From Polyporus tsugae (Eukaryota; Basidiomycota; Agaricomycetes; Polyporales; Polyporaceae), in NCBI GenBank assembly GCA_024305745.1, contig JAHRBS010000002.1:248001-312000 (forward strand): a DNA stretch of 64,000 nucleotides. The letters run 5' to 3'. Of the stretch, positions 11,974-21,561 are shown one piece after another (position 1 is the stretch's first letter; the number at the start of each line of letters is the position of its first letter). The translations under genes and the position numbers were made by a program. Below the pieces are notes generated by a model, which saw nothing but the letters and a program-made list of their open reading frames with translations, was not told the origin of the DNA and ran no database searches.

Positions 11974-13144
11974 ATGGAAGACACCACCATGGTCGAGGAG
12001 GAGGACTCCAAGCCGTTCGATTCCGTCAACGGAGGAAACGAGGAGGATAACCAACCAGACCCGGACGAACCCCTTATGATGGATGCGGGGAACGGGCGAG
12101 TGTGGCTCGTCAAGGTATGCATATAACTCCCTTTCTACCTCCACGCGTCCCACAACTTCGCATCCGTAAAGATTCCCAGACACCTAATGGAACGCTGGTC
12201 CGCAATCGACGAGGAGGGCATCCCCCTCGCCACCATCCGCGTCTACCCCCACGCCGAGTCCCAGTCGGGCAAGAAGCCCCGCATCATGCTCCTCCTCCCA
12301 GGGAACCCCGAGGCCGGCATCGAGGCGGAGGAGTACGAGATGGACATGGTCAACGACGACGTCGAGAACCAGATCGTCGTCGCCGAGCGCGAGAAGGAGC
12401 CCGGCTCCCAGTCGCGCGCGCGCACGACGATCCTCACCGGCCGCGTCAAGCACGAGTGCAACCTCCGGCCGATGCTCACGGACAGGTACCGCCAGCGGCT
12501 CAAGATGCGCAACCTCAGTGCGAACCAGCCCAAGCGGCAGATACGCATGATCGACGAGGCGCTCCCCGGCGGGCGCGGGAGCATCAACATGCTCACGAGC
12601 GGAGCGTCGCAGCACACACCGTTCAGTCTTGTGGTGCGCTCCTTCCTCTTGCCGTGCTTCTGTGTAAGAGAAGGGGGGGGACTGACCGGCGGCGGGTGCT
12701 TCGTCATCAGCGACCAAAAGCAAAACCGGCCAAGGGCCAATTCGAGCGCATGGCGCGTATGCCGCGCGACCAGCTGCTCGACGAGCTCTTCAAGGCCTTC
12801 CAGGAGCGCGAACGGTGGTCCATCAAGGCCCTGCGCGAGCGCAGCCAGCAGCCAGAGGCGTATCTCAAGGAGGTGCTCAGCGAGATTGCGTCCCTCCACC
12901 GGAGCGGAGAGTTCAACGGGAACTGGGAGCTCCTGCCAAATTACAAGGGCGAAGGGGTGCGTGTGGTTACTGGTTTTGTTCTACTGTCATTTCACTGTGC
13001 TCTCGTGCGCAGATCAAGGCCGAGGACGTCCCTGGTCCGAGCGGCGTCAAGGTCGAAGATATCAAGATGGAGGGCGAGGAAGACGACGACGATGATGATG
13101 ACGATGATGACGATGATGATGATGACATGGAGGAGGTATCATGA
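11974..13144 (+). CDS. TFG2: Transcription initiation factor IIF subunit beta (RAP30/Tfg2)
   Basis: Nuclear RNA polymerase II general factor; with the alpha subunit it escorts Pol II to the preinitiation complex. Four exons, 11974-12114, 12172-12633, 12711-12956 and 13013-13144, give 326 aa. After an acidic leader comes the dimerisation beta-barrel: WLVKIPRHLMERWS, then HECNLRPMLTDRYRQRLK. The C-terminal winged helix starts at ARMPRDQLLDELFKAFQE and includes RWSIKALRERSQQPEAYLKE and NGNWELLPNYKGE. The last exon adds a K-V-E-D-I-K-M-E linker and a run of about 15 Asp from a GAY repeat (13084-13128). Human RAP30 lacks this acidic tail, while fungal Tfg2 proteins vary at this end. Confidence 0.95.
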
Positions 13145-13460
13145 AAGCCTCGAATTGCACATCGGCTGGCTACTCTCATCACACGGACTGATTGTTCAGA
13201 GCACTATACAGGTTTTGTTTATTTTTATGGCGCATGCATCTTGCTATTCTATCCTATGCACTCAACACTAATGACCACGTATCAAAATTTCTGCAAATTT
13301 CCAACTCCCTTGTTCAGCTATGGTTTGGCTCCTTCAGCGTCCGACTATCATACCGGTGTGTATTTCTATCATGTCAATTGTTGCGAACTTAAATCACTGA
13401 GAGACATACAGGTCGCTTGTTACACAATGCGGATGCCGTGAAGATCGTGCTCGAACAGTT
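13145..13460. other. Short convergent intergenic region
   Basis: AT-richer than the flanking exons. It presumably holds the 3' UTRs of the TFIIF-beta gene and of the convergent membrane-protein gene. Nothing else seen. Confidence 0.4.
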
Positions 13461-15057
13461 CTATTCTACAGGTTGCTCTTCGCGTTGAAGCTGAAAGGCA
13501 TCGCGATACCTTTGATACGCCGTTTCCGCGTCGGCAATGAACAAGGATAACAATATCTCGTCCTGTTGTCTCTGCTGCTGCTCCCCTTCCGTCGCCGGTC
13601 TTTGCCCTCCTGTCTCCCCTTGGCCATCCCCCGACCTAGGCTTCCTCAGCTTCCTGTCCTCAGCCGTGAACTGCCAAGGAGCCTCCGGCAACTTCTCCCT
13701 CAAGATATCCTTCCATCTGTTCCACACCTCCGTGTCGTTTGGAATGAGCGCATTCAAGACCTTGGACGAATCCGGAAGGCGCTTGATGGAGTCTGGCTGG
13801 AGCGCAAGGCAAGCGAAGGTGGACGTCGCCGTCCACGTGCCGAACTCGAACTTGCGGACTTTTCTCGGTTTCCCTTGTCCATTACCCGCCGGCTCCTCGT
13901 CCAGCTTCAAAATTTCGCGCAGGATCCTCGTTTGAATGTCCTCGCGGTTGATAGAGGATAGGTACGCGTTATACCCCCCCGAAATCGCGAGGGTGCTGAC
14001 GAACATGAGCTGCCCGAAGAGGGTGGCTTTGGGGATGAGCAGGAGCTGCGCGAGGAATTGGGTAGTAAGGAGGATGGAGGCGATCCCGATCCAGAAGCTG
14101 TTCGGCTTCCCGCCTTCAGGTGCGCAGTTGTCGGTCTCTCGTTTGACGTTCTGCTGCTTCCCGATCTCGACGTAAGCCTGGCTCGTGCCAGTGGCAGCCG
14201 CGCCGGTCGCGCGCCCATCGACGCGACACGGGCCGTACTGCAGGAAGAACCGGCCACGCGTGAGCGTGTTCACGGCGCGCTCTGAGCCGCGGATGACGAC
14301 CACGGCGTTGTCCCCCGCCCAGAGGATGCCGTCCCCCGGGGGCGCTCCCTGGGCTCGGGGTGCTGGAACGCGAGCTTTCCGGAGCCCAGGACAAAGCACG
14401 CGCACCCGTTGGCGATCATGCCTAAGAGGATGCATGCGAAGCTCCACCAATCCGCCACGAGCCCGCATCCTACGCACGCACCGATGCTTATGACGATGGG
14501 GATGAGGGCAAGAAACCCGTAGTGGCGATATGGGAGCGTAGGATGAACGCGCTTTTCTGGCTTGGACTCGTGAAGGTGACTGAGGTCGATGACCGTGACC
14601 GTCCCGGGCGTTGTGATCCTCTGCGGCCGCGTCCTCTCGACTTCTGAAACCGTTTCCTCGCAGACCTCGCGCCGCGCCATGCTCGCGATCAGGTATCCGA
14701 GGTGGCTTGTCTTGTCGAACAGCGAGCCGGAGCGCGCAGCGAGGAACTTGGGGCCGGCTTGCCGTCGACCCCGAAGAGCTGCGAGGGGTCGCTCGCGTCC
14801 CCGGGGAAGAGCCCTCGGTAGATGCGGGAGTTGGCGAGCTGGCCGTGCCGCCTCGCGATCTCGAGGCTGCCGGGCGTGTTGTAGAGGCCGCCGAATCGGC
14901 GCCCGAAGAAGAACATTACGGTGGCCATGCCGTTGACGGCGATGTCTCCGCCGAAAAAACCTGCGACGCCCAGCGAGTTAAGCGTAAACTTTGCGTTTGC
15001 GAGAGGGTCGGGGACTACGGCATGGGGGTGAAGAGTAGACTGGTCGACGGGAGCCAT
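13461..15057 (-). pseudogene. Four-TM integral membrane protein, broken by two single-base frameshifts (or assembly errors)
   Basis: Three overlapping reading frames together spell one protein of about 530 aa that I do not recognise by name. Frame A (from MAPVDQSTLHPH, 15057) runs to ...DGKPAP. Frame B resumes with KFLAARSGSLFDK and contains two TM helices (YGFLALIPIVISIGACVG and SFACILLGMIANGCACFVLG). Frame C resumes with GDGILWAGDNAVVVIRG, holds two more TM helices (ASILLTTQFLAQLLLI and QLMFVSTLAISGG), and ends in a charged Gln-rich tail, ADAETAYQRYRDAFQLQ. Each break sits in a homopolymer: ggggcc at about 14750-14755 and cccccggggg at 14333-14342. One added base at each would restore a continuous frame. 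No introns are evident. It may be an intact gene with consensus errors or a recent pseudogene. Confidence 0.65.
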
Positions 15058-16079
15058 GGTGGCTGAAAGCGACGACCGAGATGGAGAGCAGAGCCGTTGT
15101 GGGGAGGACTTGGTCCGCTTCCGGCTTGAGGTTGGGGTTTTATGTAAATGCACGAGGTCTCCTTGGCTTTCTCTTTGCATGCAGCTCCAGGAAAGGCCGT
15201 CGTACCTCAGTTGCAGGGAAGACAGCCCTGCCAGGTGATATAACATCCTCGTTTTGCGCATGCATATCTCCTGATAGAGGACCACATGAGAAGCTGCAGC
15301 CGCCGGCGTGGTAGCCGTTCCTGCCGTTTAAGTGGATGGAATTCCTTTCTTTGTGCTTGTACACGCGATATCTTTGATGTTCTGTGGTACAAAGTGCACA
15401 TTGAGAGAAACGTGTTGGACAGCTGGCGGTTGCATTGTGGATCGTGACTATTCTGTTTGCGCCTTCAACCGGTTCTTTATATCATTCGGTGGCTCACATT
15501 ACGTTGAGGAGAGCGTCTCGCTTCCACAACTAATGCACTCTGCTCTGGGGCGTCACCACTAACCTGCGCAGGTTCGATATTAAGTTGTCGAGGGAGGTGC
15601 GTGTCGAAGAAGCTTCCTCGTTCTACACGCTCATCCAGTACTGCGCTCGGAATTCGTCCTTCTTGATGTTTTCACAGAAAGAGCGGTTTTTGTTATTCTG
15701 GAAGTCCCGAGACCACCACGAGGTCCGGCTGCCCACTTTGCGGTACCAAGGCAGTACGCTCAAACCGATGGGCACCATCGTTTTCTCCCAACACGACGAC
15801 CCAAGTATTAGCAATGGGGGTTTGCGCACACTTGCGTTCTGATTGCCACATTGCGCTCGTACTGAGCACGGTTGTAAGCGCTCCATTGATGCTGCTAGCA
15901 CCCATCGACCGACTGCTTTTTCTGCCACAACTAGTTTCCACCTCTCAATCTTCCCGCAACGCTTGGGTCTGCTATGTGGCGGCAGCTATCCAGTCGTGGT
16001 TTGCCCCCAGGGGACTGTTGCAGTGCATTACGGTGGCACGGTGCGTATACATGTTGTGATGATTTGACGGGATGTTAAT

Positions 16080-16240
16080 CTGCATATGTGGAGTCGTACA
16101 GGCTGCGCGTGGCGGTCCCTTTGATACACCACCCCCGCGTCGTCAAGGAGCATGGATAGCAACATCATTCTCTCGACGAGTCCACGCTCAGTATAGTAAT
16201 CCGGAATACCGTTACAATCTTTTGCACCGTTGAGGCTCAC
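16080..16240 (-). pseudogene. Possible C-terminal fragment related to the 13.5-15.1 kb membrane protein
   Basis: The translated minus strand reads VERMMLLSMLLDDAGVVYQR followed by DRHAQPVRL. This aligns by eye with the tail of the membrane-protein gene at 13.5-15.1 kb (ILLSLFIADAETAYQRYRDA): pattern LLS-x4-DA-x3-YQR-x-R-x-A. Upstream there is no continuation of the parent protein, so this would be a detached tail left by a partial duplication. The match is short, so confidence is low. Confidence 0.3.
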
Positions 16241-16799
16241 GCTGTCGCTGGATGCTTTGGAGGCAAGTGAAGGCCCATTAGCTTCTCATTTGCGTCGGGA
16301 ACATGACTAGTAAGTACCAATCTTACTCCTCCTTGCCCTATTAACGACATCCTGCGAAGCCCACCCCTTTTTGAAAGACCATGGCGGCGCCTCTGGACCG
16401 GTGCGAGAGTGCTTCAAGCGCCCCTCCCTCTCGCACCGGAATGCTACCGCGTTCGTCTTCGACAATGATTAATGATTCATGATCCGTTAAGTGAAGAAAG
16501 GAAGATGTGTCAAATGGGAACTGAACCAGTTAGAACTAATCTGAACAGAATTTAGGACCCAAGGATCGATGTCACGAGCACCATTGTCCAAGTACTCCCG
16601 ACCAACGTCCTGCTCATCCAACGTGCTGATGGAACATGCCGCGACTCTTCTAATGGCGGGGCATGCCGCAATGCTTCCATTGAACGGGACGGAGCTGCCT
16701 TCACTGAGGTTTTCTGTGGTTGTGTTGCATTCCACCTGCCAAAGGTCTCCGGTATCCAATCCGACCTCTACGGAGACTGGATCCGCTGCGTCGACGCAG

Positions 16800-16805
16800 T
16801 ATAAA
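16800..16805 (+). promoter_or_regulatory. TATA box of the DUF5648 gene
   Basis: TATAAA lies 69 bp upstream of the ATG at 16869, a normal fungal spacing. Confidence 0.55.
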
Positions 16806-16868
16806 TTCCGCCTCAATTCGCGGTATGTTCGACAGCTCTCTCTTCCCGCACAGCTAAGCACTTCCAGC

Positions 16869-17467
16869 ATGAAGCTTTCCATCGCGGCCATCGCACTTTC
16901 CGCCCTCTACATGCGAGCTTCCGCTGCGCCTACGGCTAGCGGTGCCACACAGGTGAGCTATGATCCTGCAGCGCTGCAATCTTATTCACTGTCGGCTGCT
17001 AGCCTGCAACAGTGCCGAACTGTGGATACCCCACGGTCCCGCTCCTGCGTGCATGGGGACAGACGGCGACCGACCACTTCTACACGACCAACACAACCGA
17101 AATGAACGACTTCCTCGCTAACAGCTACACGTCCCAAGGTATCGCCGCGCAGATCCTCCCCTCAGATACTCTGGCCCCGACCGCCGTACCGCTTTTCCGC
17201 CTGTACAGCTCCAGGAGCACCGACCACTACTACACCGCGAACGCGTCCAACCGTGAGGCGGTCTTGAACCGCGGCAACTACGTGAGCGATGGCATCGCCG
17301 GGTACGTGTACGCGGACCAGGAGTGCGGGACAGTGCCGCTGTACCGGCTGTACAACCGGGACATCCTCGACAACTTCTTCACGACGGACGAGGCGGAGGT
17401 GTTCGACTTTGTCGACCAGCTGGGGTATGCAAATGTGGGGGTCACTGCTTATGTGAACCCACAATAG
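16869..17467 (+). CDS. Small secreted DUF5648-domain protein
   Basis: Two exons, 16869-16952 and 17003-17467, encode 182 aa. The first 20 or so residues (MKLSIAAIALSALYMRASAA) form a clear signal peptide, so the protein is probably extracellular. The mature part is a three-fold repeat, each module opening with a V-P-L-x-R-x-(Y/W) strand and carrying an aromatic D-(H/N)-(F/Y)-(F/Y)-T signature: TDHFYTTN, TDHYYTAN, DNFFTTD. This is the DUF5648 pattern seen in basidiomycete and bacterial secreted proteins, often beside lipase or glycan-binding modules. Function is unknown; a sugar- or surface-binding role is only inferred. The intron removes 50 nt just after the signal peptide. Confidence 0.88.
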
Positions 17468-17950
17468 GAGCGGTTGTGAGTTTGTCTGTTTGCTGTATCA
17501 AGCGTTGGACCATCTCATTTATCTCCATTCCGTTGACTTTGCCAACAGCCGCAGGAGAGGGCATGATGACGTCAACGACTCGGTGGTCATTCAAGTTGTA
17601 GCTCGCGGCGGCGCACGGTTGTTCCCTGTGTTGAAGGTGCACCCCCCTCTTCGGGTGACGGGTCAGATGGCGCCGCTGAGTGGTGTACATCTTTAGCCTC
17701 TTATAATCCAGAATTCTACGTATAAACAACAACTTGAGATCTATTTTGAGATAAGTATGGTGTTCTACAGTATGAGAGACAAACGCCTGCGTCAGCATCG
17801 CTCTCCGCCAGGTTGCAATTCAACAGCGCCGACACGGCATATTAATAACTTGAATCCCCTTCTCCACCAGCGCAAGTCCCAACCATACTCGCGGTACCGG
17901 TTGTATCGTTGATGCTCTCCTCGGACAATGCTATGCTCCGATTTCTGAAC

Positions 17951-18580
17951 TCAATGCTGTCTCTGGCGCATTCCAGGAAGCAGTCTGAAGGGGTACTGGC
18001 GAGATTGCGCAAATCGAAGTCTGTTGGTACGATGTGGACGTCGTCTTGCCGGCTCATTCGTCGGGAGGTGCAAGATGGATGGGGTCGCGAGGATGGGCAC
18101 GATGCTGCAATCAGATAGTAGTTGAATGGTTAGTAAGCGGGGGGTTGGACAGAGAGCACGAGTCAAGAGGCTCACGCTCCGGCTATGTCAGTATCTGTTG
18201 ACCCCGAGAGCTGTCCGAATGCCATGAGTGAGTCGGTTCCAACCCCGTAACGTGCATAGCTTGTCGCCTGGACATGTAAATTGTTGGTAAATCACCGTCA
18301 TTATTTTAAAGACCTAAAAAGCATACCGAAGCAGCGACGATATTTAGAATCGACAGTAAGAGAAGGACGCCAAAGTAAAGAGTTCCTAAACGGGCAGATG
18401 TTGGGTGAGGGAGGCAATTCTCAGGAATGATACTTACCATCACGGAGGAGGAGCAACTATAACGTCGTGGAGATCCTGACCCTTCTCTGCGCCCTATACA
18501 GTACAGAAAGTTTCGCCACTGTCAGCCCAAGGCAGAGCGTCTCGTAGACCATATTGATGGTCGATAATGGAATGGGATTG
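17951..18580 (-). pseudogene. C-terminal half of a DUF6533-like basidiomycete membrane protein, with an in-frame stop
   Basis: Joined across introns, the minus strand reads MVYETLCLGLTVAKL, then RAQRRVRISTTL, an in-frame TAG, LLLLRDG, TLYFGVLLLLSILNIVAAS (split by a proper intron after the RDG Gly codon), ATSYARYGVG, and a last exon IVPILATPSILHL. This is the order of the second half of the DUF6533-type seven-helix family (LT-x-K, slt-LLLRDGTLYF, P-I-L-I-S-R). The N-terminal helices and the DUF6533 domain itself are absent. The stop replaces a residue just before the RDG motif, although a very short splice around it cannot be excluded. The family's function is unknown. Confidence 0.55.
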
Positions 18581-18674
18581 CACATTTTGCGTTGGAAGTT
18601 TTATTCCGGAAGACGTACGTTCTACGTTAATGTCTCGTCAGTGACATCGAGGTGGAGGCAGCTGGCCGGACTGA

Positions 18675-18869
18675 CCTAAAGCAGAAGCCCCATATTATCA
18701 TCTCCAACACAAACGACGAGATGCAGAACAACCACGCCCGCACGCCATGGTCCACAGGTGCGAGCTCCTGCACGTTCGGCTCGCCGCCGCTAGCCGCCTG
18801 CAGCGGGGCTTGAGATGACGACGTAGAAACAGTCGGCGAGTTAGACGCCTGTTGCCCGCTCTCGACCAC
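18675..18869 (-). pseudogene. First exon of an MFS monocarboxylate-transporter-like gene, truncated
   Basis: Starts at ATG 18869 with a Ser/Gln-rich cytosolic leader and reaches DHGVRAWLFCISSFVLEMII then WGFCF, the start of helix 1 in fungal monocarboxylate (MCT-type) MFS transporters (usually DGG-x-x-AW...E-x-x-WGF-x-x-S-Y-G). It ends at a good donor (AG|gtcagt), but no following exon of that family exists. The next coding-like DNA belongs to the DUF6533-like relic. It therefore looks like an exon-1 remnant at a rearrangement junction. Confidence 0.5.
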
Positions 18870-19312
18870 CTATATGCTCGAGAGCTCATACTGCTCCAAA
18901 TGCTCCTGGACGATAGTGCTTGATGCGGTGTCCCTGTCCATACCTTCTCGAGTTGTGCGGCCTACGACGCGATCGCACGCTCATAAATGCATAAAGGCCA
19001 GTAGATAAGAACACAAGGCTCGTCGCCCTACTCCTTCACCCCTGGGTCACCCCACTGCGAAGAAGAGAATGGGACTATTGCGACTATCAGATCAATCGAA
19101 AACATTCGCTGCCTGCGCAGTCGAATGTGGCGTGACAATCATGAGTCAACGTAAAGCTCAAAATGAAGTCGTTAGTGCCTTCTCACCCCGGAGCGCTCAA
19201 GCTCGTTCCCGAAACATCCCACGGAGGAAAGAACAGGGAAGAACATATATCAACGTTACCAAGGTATGTTGTTCACAAAAATACCGAACATAGGATCTCG
19301 TTGGAAGGAGCT
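18870..19312. other. Intergenic region
   Basis: No coding segment or RNA gene recognised between the transporter relic and the convergent end of the Rossmann-fold gene. Confidence 0.4.
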
Positions 19313-20308
19313 TCATGGGTCCTCTCCCAGCCTTCCCTTGACCGGCTCGAGCTCGAATGTGTCCCAGAACTCCCTGCTGTCCATCGCCCGGCCAATGTAC
19401 TCGGGCGTCCTGGGTAGTGCCCGAACACCACCCTCGTTCATGAGCTCTCTCACCCACTTCCCTTGCTTACCCTCCTCTCCCCATGCAGACGCGAGGTCCC
19501 ACCAGTCGTACACCCGTCCGTCCGTAAGCAGCCAGCGTTGCCCGTTCGCGCGGTCGAAGTGGGCATGAACGGCCAGCACGGCGCGCGAGACGTCCAGCCC
19601 GTGTATCATATGGATGCTGCCCTGTACGCGCGGGTGCGGCAAAGGTCCTAAGCACCACACCAATCGACAGAGGACGCGGCAAGACGTGAAGAAAAGTGAG
19701 ATGGCGGACGCACCTTCTGGTTCAACACCTCTTTGGTAGGGGCGACGCGAGGGATCCAGTTCTTCAAGTTCCTCGCGCCACCCCACAGTCCACACAGGTC
19801 TAGAACCGTTGTAGGCGTTCCTGGGGCGAGCGCGAGGAGCTCTATCTCCGCCCGCGCACGATCGTTGGACTCGTCGAACCGTGAGCGGCGGTCTGTCCAG
19901 GTGCGACTTCCGTCTTGCAGGGTTGGGCCGCCCTATAGCGCCATTAAGTGCAGATTCGAATCGCGGTTCGTTGGAGTTGCGACTTACGTCCCAGATCCCT
20001 GTAGACCCCAGCTGGATGAACGCGGATTTGGGGCCCTCGACATGGCTTTGCTGGTACAGCCTGACCAGCCGGTTCGACGCGCCTGAAATCTTGATTGGGA
20101 ATGTGATCAGGACTGTTCTGGCGTGTGGGAGGCTCTGGAAAGGCGTTGGGTTGTTAGAGGTAGGGTCGAATTCGAAGGAGATGGTGTCGTCTCGCCCGCT
20201 GCGAGACGTCGCTGTGTATGAGATCCCACGTTCTTTACAGAGCGGGATAAGGAAGGTCGACGTCCAGCCCGCGCCAAGGATGAGGAGATCAAACACCATC
20301 ACCGCCAT
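19313..20308 (-). CDS. NAD(P)-binding Rossmann-fold protein (YeeZ-like, SDR type)
   Basis: Three exons, 20308-19988, 19932-19714 and 19621-19313, encode 282 aa. The N-terminus MVFDLLILGAGWTSTFLIPL is a dinucleotide-binding strand-loop-helix with a GxG turn. Later blocks fit the YeeZ-like atypical SDR group: IQLGSTGIWD near the usual active-site region, TVLDLCGLWGGARN, a HGLDVSRAVLAVH helix, and RWLLTDGRVYDWWDL. The canonical Y-x3-K pair is not obvious, as in other atypical SDRs. Substrate and pathway are unknown; it is probably cytosolic. Two Met codons lie near the start (20308, and 20299 with VFDLL); I kept the first. A G18 tract lies about 130 bp upstream. Confidence 0.82.
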   Translation of the reverse strand: MAVMVFDLLILGAGWTSTFLIPLCKERGISYTATSRSGRDDTISFEFDPTSNNPTPFQSLPHARTVLITFPIKISGASNRLVRLYQQSHVEGPKSAFIQLGSTGIWDVSRNSNEPRFESALNGAIGRPNPARRKSHLDRPPLTVRRVQRSCAGGDRAPRARPRNAYNGSRPVWTVGWREELEELDPSRRPYQRGVEPEGASAISLFFTSCRVLCRLVWCLGPLPHPRVQGSIHMIHGLDVSRAVLAVHAHFDRANGQRWLLTDGRVYDWWDLASAWGEEGKQGKWVRELMNEGGVRALPRTPEYIGRAMDSREFWDTFELEPVKGRLGEDP

Positions 20309-20920
20309 GCTGATTGAAAAAAGAGTTCGACTTCAGGAAGGAGGTGGGCAAAGTGTCTGGAATTACTCCTGTGGAATTGGCTACCGGCGGTGGTGACGAC
20401 GTTCGCAGCTTCCGCCACGATTTCTCATGAGCCGGCCCGCGGGGGGGGGGGGGGGGGGCTTACACCGGCCCGGCATTTCACCGCCTAAATCCATCCAACC
20501 CTCTCTCCCTTCTGCCCGAGGAGTGGGCGAGCAGAGAACATAGTATAGTACCGTCGAGAAACCGGTGCTGAGAGAAGGGGCAGAGACCCATCGTTGTGTC
20601 GTCGATCTCGTCCACAACTGCTCAAAAGTCGGTTGGGACGGCGCGCCACGCAAAGGTATGTGTGCAGCAGCTGCTAGTCTCCGGAGTATGAACCAAGATA
20701 GGGCACTCTCGAATAGAGGTACGACAGAAAAGGATTGATCCCGGGATGGTCATACCGCACCCTGTCGCCGCATGGACAAGGAGGTCTCCTGACAAGACTG
20801 ATGCACCCGCGGAAAGGCGGTCGGAATAGTCTCGACACCAGCGGCGGCTGGATGGTCACAATACTCAATTACAAGACGTGGTATAGTACAACCTGCAAGC
20901 AACGCCTAGGCACATCCAGA
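20309..20920. other. Intergenic region with a long poly-G tract
   Basis: Between the start of the Rossmann-fold gene and the stop of YPI1. Contains an uninterrupted run of 18 G at 20441-20458. No coding segment recognised. Confidence 0.45.
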
Positions 20921-21561
20921 TCAACGATCCTGGAGCACTAGGCTGGAATGCATCGACGCGCGGAAATGAGTACGGAGCGCCAGGAGAAGCCGGAAATGCT
21001 CACAGTTGGTGTCCTGCCCATTCATGGGCTTCCGACGGGGTCTCCTCTCGTAGGCGTTAACATCGTCCTCGTCACTCTTAAGCTCATGCATGACGCCTCC
21101 GCCCTCCTCATTCCTGGACGAAGTGCTATGCCCAGCGTCCACATCGTTGTGGTCGTGATCATGGTCGTGGTCGTTATTGCATCGCCGGCGGGCGGCAGCA
21201 TCGGAGTCGGGCTCCGAGTCAGAATCGCTGGATTCGGACGAGGACGACTCATCGAACTCCCTTGGCTTGTGGTAGATACAACAAACTGGACGGGACGAGC
21301 AGCTGAGCGGTCACGGGACACGGCATAGAACAAAGTTGACTCACTCTTCGACTTCTTCTTCCCTGCACCCTCGTTATCTATGACATCTTCTCGCCACACA
21401 ACCCGCTGGCGATGCCGCGCGGCTCCACGGAGACGGAGGGTGCCCATGGACTGGGTATCCGAATTGTCGTCCTCGCGAGGCTGGTCGTCGTGAACGGTGA
21501 TTGTCCGCGATCCGTCAGAGGGAGCGGATGTGTTGGGGCGCCGCGCTTGCCTAGTGGACAT
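20921..21561 (-). CDS. YPI1: Type 1 protein phosphatase inhibitor YPI1/PPP1R11-like
   Basis: Two exons, 21561-21345 and 21285-20921, encode 193 aa. YPI1 (animal inhibitor-3/PPP1R11) is a heat-stable nuclear inhibitor and targeting partner of PP1 (Glc7). The signature is unmistakable: TLRLRGA, the PP1-docking RVVW within VVWREDVIDNEGAGKKKSK, and across the intron ICCIYHKPREFDESS. The zinc-binding Cys pair sits in ICCIYH. After this comes a Ser/Asp-rich and His/Asp-rich region (HDHDHND), then a low-conservation tail that is longer than in yeast. The intron falls inside the conserved block, which confirms the splice. Confidence 0.93.

Larger units (their letters stand above)
15058..16868. other. 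1.8-kb intergenic stretch
   Basis: No complete gene. It contains a short minus-strand segment at about 16080-16240 listed separately. Another minus-strand segment (about 15600-15780) has protein-like composition but no identified family. The last 150 bp are the promoter of the DUF5648 gene. Confidence 0.35.

Noticed and set aside
13084..13128. GAY repeat as a non-coding microsatellite
   Set aside because: It lies in frame in the last exon of the TFIIF beta gene and encodes an Asp run, so it is part of the protein.
15623..15928. Minus-strand ORF ending in a charged aromatic segment
   Set aside because: Looks protein-like near its end, but I cannot name a family or find upstream exons.
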